Both the position numbers and the translations under genes were made by a program. 38,638 nucleotides of DNA. Source: an uncultured Clostridia bacterium (GTDB lineage Bacteria; Bacillota; Clostridia; Christensenellales; UBA1242). The notes below the pieces were generated by a model, which was not told where the DNA came from, did not search any database, and saw nothing but the letters and a program-made list of their open reading frames with translations. The stretch lies in contig CALDMJ010000078.1 in assembly GCA_937914725.1 (NCBI GenBank), forward strand, positions 1-38,638, in the 5' to 3' direction. Positions 34,293-38,638 of the stretch are shown in pieces. Position 1 is the first letter of the stretch, and every line of letters starts with the position of its first letter.

Positions 34293-34662
34293 ATTTAAAA
34301 ATCAAGTTGCCCGAAAAATCGAACTCAAAATAGTCATCATCAACCGCATCATAGTCCACATCAAAGCGTGGCTCTTTGGGATATGCTACCATTCTTGATA
34401 CGCGAAGATTGAGACTCTCGCACAAAATCAAAAACTCCCGCAAAGTGAGCGTGCCTTGCTCATCCCCCAAAAATTGACGCAACCGCTCATAATCAATGCC
34501 GCAACTTTCGGCAAACGCCTTGATTGAAATGTTTGGCTTTTTAGGCGCTTGCGCAACATTCTTTGCAATGCCTTTCAGCCATTTTTCAACATCCTTTCTC
34601 GCCCGCTCTCCACTGCCCATTGTCACAACAACGGTTTTTACAAACTCCTCGTCACTCTCCAT
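34291..34662 (-). CDS. Small HTH-like regulator, 123 aa
   Basis: The middle of the protein (about residues 45-95: ISIKAFAESCGIDYERLRQF then LTLREFLILCESLNLRVSRM) has the helix pattern of an XRE-type helix-turn-helix with a non-standard, widely spaced recognition helix. An acidic C-terminal tail (DYDAVDDDYFEFDFSG) follows. The start at 34662 is chosen because GAGGTGG is 3 nt upstream and because upstream ATGs at 34683 and 34710 lie within or before the promoter. It is divergent from three HTH paralogues across a palindrome; it may regulate both sides. Not recognised as a named family. Confidence 0.65.
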   Translation of the reverse strand: MESDEEFVKTVVVTMGSGERARKDVEKWLKGIAKNVAQAPKKPNISIKAFAESCGIDYERLRQFLGDEQGTLTLREFLILCESLNLRVSRMVAYPKEPRFDVDYDAVDDDYFEFDFSGNLIFK

Positions 34663-34681
34663 TGCCACCTCATCGCCTCTC

Positions 34682-34710
34682 ATTATATCACTATTTTTAG
34701 TAATTGACAA
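34682..34710 (-). promoter_or_regulatory. Promoter of the 34662 regulator
   Basis: Minus strand TTGTCA (34705-34710), exactly 17 bp, TATAAT (34682-34687). It fixes the regulator start downstream, at 34662. Confidence 0.85.
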
Positions 34711-34715
34711 CTATT

Positions 34716-34733
34716 TTTAACGATATCGTTAAA
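34716..34733. promoter_or_regulatory. 18-bp perfect palindrome, candidate operator
   Basis: TTTAACGATATCGTTAAA, perfectly self-complementary, 5 bp upstream of the -35 of the divergent regulator and 56 bp upstream of the first mini-HTH gene. Typical of a dimeric HTH repressor site. Confidence 0.75.
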
Positions 34734-34789
34734 CTTAACCCCTAAAATAAGCTATGCAACTTGTTAAAATTCATTTGAGGTAATAAATT

Positions 34790-35032
34790 ATGACTATTGG
34801 CGAGGCATACCTAATTAGGTTAAATAAATTGTTGAAAGACAAAAACATAACAACATATAGATTTGTTAAAGAAAGTTGCATCCCTGAAGCAACTTTGAGA
34901 AACTTGAAAACAAAAAGGTCGAAAAGCCCTAAAATGTCATTGTTCTATCAAACAGCAAACGCACTTGATATGACAATAAATGAATTTCTTGACGACCCAA
35001 TTTTTAATAGTGACGATATCGAATTTTTGTGA
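34790..35032 (+). CDS. Mini XRE-type HTH protein A (80 aa)
   Basis: First of three tandem paralogues of identical length. Helix 1 RLNKLLKDKNIT, then turn YRFVKESCIPEATLRNLKTK (a Cro/CI-type HTH), SKSP, a helix MSLFYQTANALDMTINEFL and the fixed C-terminus DDIEFL. Beyond the HTH there is no further domain, so each would act as a bare dimeric DNA-binding protein. GAGGTAA precedes the ATG. Stop and next ATG are 10 nt apart. It is the least similar of the three to C, about 65% identical to B by eye. Confidence 0.88.
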   Translation: MTIGEAYLIRLNKLLKDKNITTYRFVKESCIPEATLRNLKTKRSKSPKMSLFYQTANALDMTINEFLDDPIFNSDDIEFL

Positions 35033-35042
35033 GGCAATTTTT

Positions 35043-35285
35043 ATGACTTTGACTGAAGCATATATTATAAGGTTAACTGAACTACTAAATGAGAGAAACA
35101 TAACTTTCTACAAATTTGCCAAAGAAAGTTGTATACCACATACTACAATAGAAAATTTGAAGAAAAAAGTTACAAAAAGCCCGTCGCTGAAATTGATATA
35201 TCAAACAGCAAACGGGCTCGGTATGTCAGTCGTCGAATTTCTTGACGACCCTATTTTTTGTAGTGATGATATTGAATTTTTGTGA
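35043..35285 (+). CDS. Mini XRE-type HTH protein B (80 aa)
   Basis: Second paralogue, with the same length and end (DDIEFL). It has TEAYIIRLTELLNERNIT and KFAKESCIPHTTIENLKKK in place of A's sequence. The correct start is the ATG at 35043 (GAGG 8 nt before it), which matches A and C; a longer frame starting at 34980 overlaps gene A and is not used. Start-to-start distances, 253 and 252 bp, show whole-gene tandem duplication. It shares HTH residues SCIP and KSP with the others. Confidence 0.88.
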   Translation: MTLTEAYIIRLTELLNERNITFYKFAKESCIPHTTIENLKKKVTKSPSLKLIYQTANGLGMSVVEFLDDPIFCSDDIEFL

Positions 35286-35294
35286 GGACAAGCA

Positions 35295-35537
35295 ATGACA
35301 ATAAGTGAGGCATACATTTTGAGATTGAAAGAACTACTGAAAGAGAAGAAAATGACACAATATAGGTTTGTGCGCGAAAGTTGCATTCCTATGTCGACAT
35401 TGCAAAGCATAAAACAAGGTAAAACAAAAAGCCCTAATATGACGTTATTTTTTATGACGGCATACGGACTTGGTATTTCGGTTGTCGAATTTCTTGACAG
35501 CCCCTACTTTAATATGGACGATATTGAATTTTTGTAA
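35295..35537 (+). CDS. Mini XRE-type HTH protein C (80 aa)
   Basis: Third paralogue: SEAYILRLKELLKEKKMT, YRFVRESCIPMSTLQSIKQG, TKSPNMTLFFMTAYGLGISVVEFLDSPYF, again ending DDIEFL. RBS is TGAGGACAAGCA. Of the three its HTH matches ordinary clostridial XRE proteins best (MTQYRF). An orphan ribosome site AGAGGTG with a 14-codon TTG frame follows the stop, possibly a relic of a fourth copy. Confidence 0.88.
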   Translation: MTISEAYILRLKELLKEKKMTQYRFVRESCIPMSTLQSIKQGKTKSPNMTLFFMTAYGLGISVVEFLDSPYFNMDDIEFL

Positions 35538-35568
35538 GAGGTGATTTTGGCAATCAACAAACTCATAA

Positions 35569-36345
35569 TCATTCATACGAAATTAAATTAAATTTTTTTG
35601 AAATTTTTTCGCCATATTCTCCAGTAAGTTTAAACATTAAATATGAACAATGTGAATTTTTGACAGAAAATCTTGTATTGAATTTTTCGCTAAAATTAAA
35701 CTTTGTTTCTAGTAAATTTAGTTCATCATCATACCATTCAATTTTGTTGGTCTTATCACAAGTTATAGATATCGTTCCTTCATAATTATTGATACTAATA
35801 TCTAAAATTCTAGGTGTAAAGCCACATTCATTTTTAAGTAAGTTTATTTCATTCTCATTATATTCTGATTCAATTAATGGCAAATAGGACTCTTTAATTT
35901 CAATATTTTTGCCACCAAACTTTTCTAAATTTGCAACAATTTTCCATCTATAAACCTTATTTCTTTCTTCAAATTCTATTTGTGCCTTGGCTAAATGTTT
36001 TGCAAATTCAAATTCGTTACAATTATTAACTTTCATAAAATGTTTCTTTGCGTTTTCTCCAAAACCTAGCCTTTGCGAATTTCTTATGTGTATAACTCCA
36101 TGACATCTACTACAAATGGCAATTATATTTTTGAGTGTTTGAGTTCTTGTTTCAATGTTAAAATCCCACACCTCATGAGCATCTAAATCATCAGTCTCAA
36201 AACCACAAATAGCACATTTATGATTTGCTTTGTCATAACAAAATTTTCTCAAAACATCCCAATCTTTTTTAGGTAAAGTTTTACTAAAATCATTACCCCA
36301 AGCACCTTTGGGCAATAATTCAATTTTTAATTTCACATCTTTCAT
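35569..36345 (-). CDS. HNH endonuclease-type protein
   Basis: 258-aa protein with an HNH nuclease fold at residues ~30-95: zinc-binding CAIC (44-47) and CSRC (78-81), catalytic H57 in DAHEVW, N73 and H82/H86 in CHGVIH. These cut DNA with a single metal ion. The region after residue 95 is soluble, partly coiled, with a C-terminal beta-rich part (ISINNYEGTISITCDKTNKI) of unknown role. It is separated by 7 nt from the DUF4417 pseudogene on the same strand. It is convergent with the HTH triplet. Possibly a restriction or defence nuclease, or a former homing element; no methylase nearby. Confidence 0.82.
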   Translation of the reverse strand: MKDVKLKIELLPKGAWGNDFSKTLPKKDWDVLRKFCYDKANHKCAICGFETDDLDAHEVWDFNIETRTQTLKNIIAICSRCHGVIHIRNSQRLGFGENAKKHFMKVNNCNEFEFAKHLAKAQIEFEERNKVYRWKIVANLEKFGGKNIEIKESYLPLIESEYNENEINLLKNECGFTPRILDISINNYEGTISITCDKTNKIEWYDDELNLLETKFNFSEKFNTRFSVKNSHCSYLMFKLTGEYGEKISKKFNLISYE

Positions 36346-36352
36346 ATTTTAC

Positions 36353-37083
36353 CTACCTTGTTGGATATAACTCGCCTGATATGTATTTATTCATATAGTT
36401 TTCAAACCCCATTTTAGCAATTAATTCTTCTTGGTCGAATGGGTTTACTGCCTTTATGTTTCCCGTCATTTCATCAAAAGGTGTTCCGTAACAAATAATT
36501 CCAACAGGTTTTATTACTTCCAGCATTTTATTATAACTTTTCATAAACTCATATTTATATTCCTGTCTACAATAAGTTGAAACCGCAACCACAGAACCTT
36601 GCTCTATACCATCAAAGCAAAAATCATAACTATCGCTGCCAGCACAACAAACGGTTGGAATTACCTTCATTCCATATTTTTGGAAAAAGGCCCCACACCA
36701 CCTATTTTTGAATGTACTATATATTTGAAGAGCCTTTGGCATATCCCAGTACAAGCTAAATTCGGGAGATAACACTGCATAATATTGTTTCAATTTTTCC
36801 ATAGCTAATTCTGGCTTTTCGTAAACATTTCCAAACAACCAATCATAAGTAAAGAAATGTATTGTTTTATTGCTGTTTTCTTCATCTTTTAGTTTTGTTT
36901 TTGTATAATTCCATAAGTCTATTTTATCTAAGTCAATTTCTTGTTTCTTAATTAGTGGTATACCATATTTGCAACTGTTTTAAATTCATTTCTTACTAGT
37001 TTAAGTTTTTTTAACAACTTTTCGTTTTCATATTCTGTTTTTTCCTGTATTAAATGGTTATCTACTTAATATTTCTCTTTCAT
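36353..37083 (-). pseudogene. DUF4417 protein, broken by a stop and a frameshift
   Basis: The 161-aa open part (36353-36838) is the C-terminal DUF4417 region (YDMPKALQ/WDMPKALQIYSTFKNRWCGA, FDFCFDGIEQGSVVAVSTY). The coding frame continues upstream without an ATG and reads KYGIPLIKKQEIDLDKIDLW..IHFFTYDWLFGNV, the family's N-terminal part, back to a stop near 36980. The missing beginning is in another frame, reaching an ATG at 37083 with a perfect RBS (GAAAGGAG), with a TAA at codon 6. One base loss near 36970 and one C-to-T stop would explain both. These could be assembly errors. Start uncertain. Confidence 0.78.
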
Positions 37084-37126
37084 AAAAACTCCTTTCAAAT
37101 AATCATAAATTCATTCTTCACAATTT

Positions 37127-37426
37127 TCATTTATTGTTTTGAAGTTTATCAAAATATTCTTGTGATATTTCTATAGCATAAAATCTATTGTTTTTAAAAT
37201 TAGCTAATATTTCGTTTTTATTTTCTTCCCAAAATTTCTTATACTGGTTTAAACTCATTTCATTTGCACCCCCCATATAATCTGGCTGTTCGTTTTGTAT
37301 ATCATCATCCTCCCAACCACAATACGGGCAGATGTCATATGAATTTTTTATGTCCCCCATACCACACACTTTGCATTTGTATGGTGGGCAATCTATTTCG
37401 TTTTTATTTTTTTTACTATTAATCAT
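37127..37426 (-). CDS. CPCC family cysteine-rich protein, candidate immunity protein
   Basis: 99-aa protein with Cys at 13, 18, 21, 33 and 36: KCKVC (17-21) and CPYCGWEDDDIQNEQPDYMGG (33 on), the hallmark of the CPCC family, which binds one metal ion. The rest is helical (SLNQYKKFWEENKNEILANF). The ATG at 37426 has AAAGGAG 8 nt upstream; the longer frame to 37465 overlaps the toxin gene. It follows the toxin-like ORF by 10 nt in the same operon, the usual position of an immunity gene. CPCC proteins are found next to toxin genes, but direct immunity here is inference. Confidence 0.8.
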   Translation of the reverse strand: MINSKKNKNEIDCPPYKCKVCGMGDIKNSYDICPYCGWEDDDIQNEQPDYMGGANEMSLNQYKKFWEENKNEILANFKNNRFYAIEISQEYFDKLQNNK

Positions 37427-37436
37427 AATTTCTCCT

Positions 37437-37769
37437 TTAATTCCAATGGTCTCCCCATTTTTCATATTGTTTATAAAAATATTTTATGCCATCTCTAGGT
37501 GGAAAATATGTCACAATCTTACCGTCCCTAGAAATGACCATAAATTCGTTTGTTTCTTTATCATATTTATATGTTGAATTATGTTTATGTTCATTTGCAA
37601 TAAAAGATATTATATTGTCATCTTCTTTCACTGCAAATTCTTTTGCTTCTTTTGAATACCCTTGAATATTATTTTCAAACCCCATTTGCTTGCCATGCCG
37701 TTTATAATGTTCAACTTCAGTATATTCACTTGTCCAATATTCAGCATAAGTACTAGGACCTTTCTCCAT
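37437..37769 (-). CDS. Stand-alone polymorphic-toxin-like nuclease domain
   Basis: 110-aa protein resembling the C-terminal toxic domains of polymorphic toxins: EHYKRHGKQMGF (~20-31), an H-x3-HG-type motif, then YSKEAKEFA, IISFIANEHKH, YDKETNEFMVISRDGKIVTYFPP. This is the pattern of BECR-fold ribonuclease toxins (barnase-EndoU-colicin-RelE); the family match is by eye and moderate. Such domains normally cap long secreted proteins; here there is no secretion signal or carrier, and two stop codons lie right before the ATG. The CPCC gene follows, so it may be a toxin-immunity module cut loose from its carrier or an intracellular toxin-antitoxin pair. Confidence 0.6.
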   Translation of the reverse strand: MEKGPSTYAEYWTSEYTEVEHYKRHGKQMGFENNIQGYSKEAKEFAVKEDDNIISFIANEHKHNSTYKYDKETNEFMVISRDGKIVTYFPPRDGIKYFYKQYEKWGDHWN

Positions 37770-37771
37770 TT

Positions 37772-37800
37772 ATTATATCATACCCCCTTTTAGAATGCAA
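37772..37800 (-). promoter_or_regulatory. Promoter of the toxin-CPCC pair
   Basis: Minus strand TTGCAT (37795-37800), exactly 17 bp, TATAAT (37772-37777). The toxin ATG lies only 2 nt after the -10, so the transcript would start at or beyond the ATG. Confidence 0.65.
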
Positions 37801-37830
37801 AAGGTTGAAGACATATATATCTCTTCAACC
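37801..37830 (-). terminator. Terminator of dut
   Basis: Perfect 10-bp stem AGGTTGAAGA (37801-37810) with TCTTCAACCT (37821-37830). The minus-strand T tract TTTT overlaps the -35 of the toxin promoter, so terminator and promoter are fused head to tail. Confidence 0.75.
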
Positions 37831-37947
37831 TCTTGCCTACATTATATCACTGTATTTTACAAAGTCAATATTTTAGTACCATACTTTTTAATTTTCATTT
37901 CAAATTTTTTTTCGTTTTTAATGACAAGCAATTCAATAACAAGTTAC

Positions 37948-38394
37948 TCACTTTTTGACGGTGCTGCCGAAGCCTCCGTTGCGCGCGGCGGTCACTTCTT
38001 CTTCGTCGTCCACTTTCAAAAATGTGGTGAAGATGCCTTGCCCGATTTTGTCGCCGCGCTTGATTTCATAGGGCTCGGCGCTCAAATTCCTGAGCATAAA
38101 CCCGATGTTGCCTTCGTTGCCCGCGTTGTTGTAGTAGTCCGCGTCGATAACGCCGATTCCGTTGGCAAGCACGATGCCGCGTTTGCCCATTCCGCTGGTT
38201 GAGCAGAGAATTAGCACTTCATTTTCCTCAAAGCGTGCTTTGATGTCTGTAAAGATAAGTTTTGCGGCGTTTGGCTCAATTGTCACATCTATTGGCGAAT
38301 AAAAGTCGTAACCTGCGGACGCTTTTGTTGCGCGGTTCGGCATTTTTATTTCGCTGTCGTATTTTCTACTATTCACTATTTCAAATTTTCTCAT
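37948..38394 (-). CDS. dut: dUTP diphosphatase (trimeric dUTPase)
   Basis: 148-aa enzyme hydrolysing dUTP to dUMP and pyrophosphate. The five conserved motifs appear in order: ASAGYDFYSP (1), STSGMGKRGIVLANGIG (2, here without the usual PRSS, a common bacterial-phage variant), GVIDADYYNNAGNEG with the catalytic Asp (3), GDKIGQGIF (4) and RNGGFGSTVKK at the C terminus (5). Length is typical. RBS GGAGGAG is 4-10 nt before the ATG. It sits at the right edge of the accessory island, next to an R array. dut is common in both cores and prophages; no phage gene accompanies it. Confidence 0.93.
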   Translation of the reverse strand: MRKFEIVNSRKYDSEIKMPNRATKASAGYDFYSPIDVTIEPNAAKLIFTDIKARFEENEVLILCSTSGMGKRGIVLANGIGVIDADYYNNAGNEGNIGFMLRNLSAEPYEIKRGDKIGQGIFTTFLKVDDEEEVTAARNGGFGSTVKK

Positions 38395-38410
38395 ACTCTC
38401 CTCCGTGGGG

Positions 38411-38638
38411 ATGCGGGGATAGCCCCGCCGCTGCAGGTACTGTTCCTACGCGCAAGTTGGTTATGTGGGCGGCGAACTTGTTTGCTTTCTACAAGCACTT
38501 GTTCTCGTGTGGGGATAGCCCCGCTGGTGGCAAACGCCACTGGTACAGATACTGGCGGGGATAGCCCCGCCGCTGCAGGTTTGGTTAGTGGCACTATACT
38601 AAATTAGGTACATAGTTAAATTTCTATGTACTTTTTTT
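38411..38638 (+). repeat. R-repeat array 4 and H-R copy 3 (forward)
   Basis: R cores at 38414, 38510 and 38556. The unit 38414-38554 matches 33624-33764. After the third core, GCTGCAGGTTTGGTTAGTGGCACTATA leads to the H hairpin, AGGTACATAG/CTATGTACTT (38606-38633), followed by T7: the inverted form of the composite at 31386 and 33905. It extends to the window end and may continue. Confidence 0.9.

Noticed and set aside
34756..34789. Leaderless promoter TTGTTA-17-TAAATT before the first mini-HTH gene
   Set aside because: The -10 match is poor and overlaps the ribosome site and ATG; too weak to assert.
34291..38394. A prophage in the 34-38 kb region (dut, HNH, HTH genes)
   Set aside because: There is no integrase, capsid, portal, terminase or lysis gene; dut is also a common core gene.

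Overview
The window looks like the chromosome of a low-GC Bacillota (Firmicutes) bacterium, most likely an uncultured, spore-forming Clostridia-type organism. The evidence is AT-rich intergenic DNA, strong AGGAGG-type ribosome binding sites, near-consensus TTGaca-17-TATAAT promoters, a GerW/YtfJ sporulation gene beside a DUF2953 gene and DacF-type carboxypeptidases, and a small collagen-like protein of the spore-surface type. TGA is used as a stop, so the genetic code is standard. The lineage below phylum is inference.

Layout. 1-9.5 kb is core housekeeping: a minus-strand operon DUF2953-gerW-dacF-dac, then walJ/yycJ (+), a GT4 glycosyltransferase (-), a tRNA-Lys(UUU) directly followed by a CLASS I lysyl-tRNA synthetase (-), an unknown gene and a SpoU/TrmH rRNA methylase (+). 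9.6-11.4 kb is a DUF4373 phage/plasmid-type replication gene bracketed by two oppositely oriented arrays of a ~95-bp dispersed repeat (called R here). 11.6-14.8 kb is yqeY-mscS-a membrane-anchored Ig-like protein. 15-24.1 kb is a cluster of envelope and surface proteins: small membrane proteins, three lipoproteins and two GLUG-repeat paralogues. 24.4-33.5 kb holds a zinc-ribbon/acidic-tail protein, an ankyrin-like protein, tilS, an N-terminally autoinhibited Fic protein with a striking four-box operator, a large transglutaminase-like surface protein, a UPF0104 membrane protein and the collagen-like protein.

34.3-38.4 kb is an accessory island, again bracketed by oppositely oriented R arrays. 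It holds an unusual small HTH regulator with a palindromic operator, three tandem 80-aa XRE-type HTH paralogues, an HNH endonuclease, a broken DUF4417 gene, a stand-alone polymorphic-toxin-like nuclease domain followed by a CPCC protein (candidate immunity), and dUTPase.

How it works together. The most interesting items are the triplicated mini-HTH genes with their divergent regulator, the Fic promoter with its symmetric operator boxes, the toxin/CPCC pair whose predicted start codon lies only 2 nt from a perfect promoter, and the R/H repeat system that bounds each accessory block in the same orientation (reverse on the left, forward on the right). No transposase, phage structural gene, rRNA or CRISPR array was seen. 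All family assignments are by eye from motifs; no search was run.
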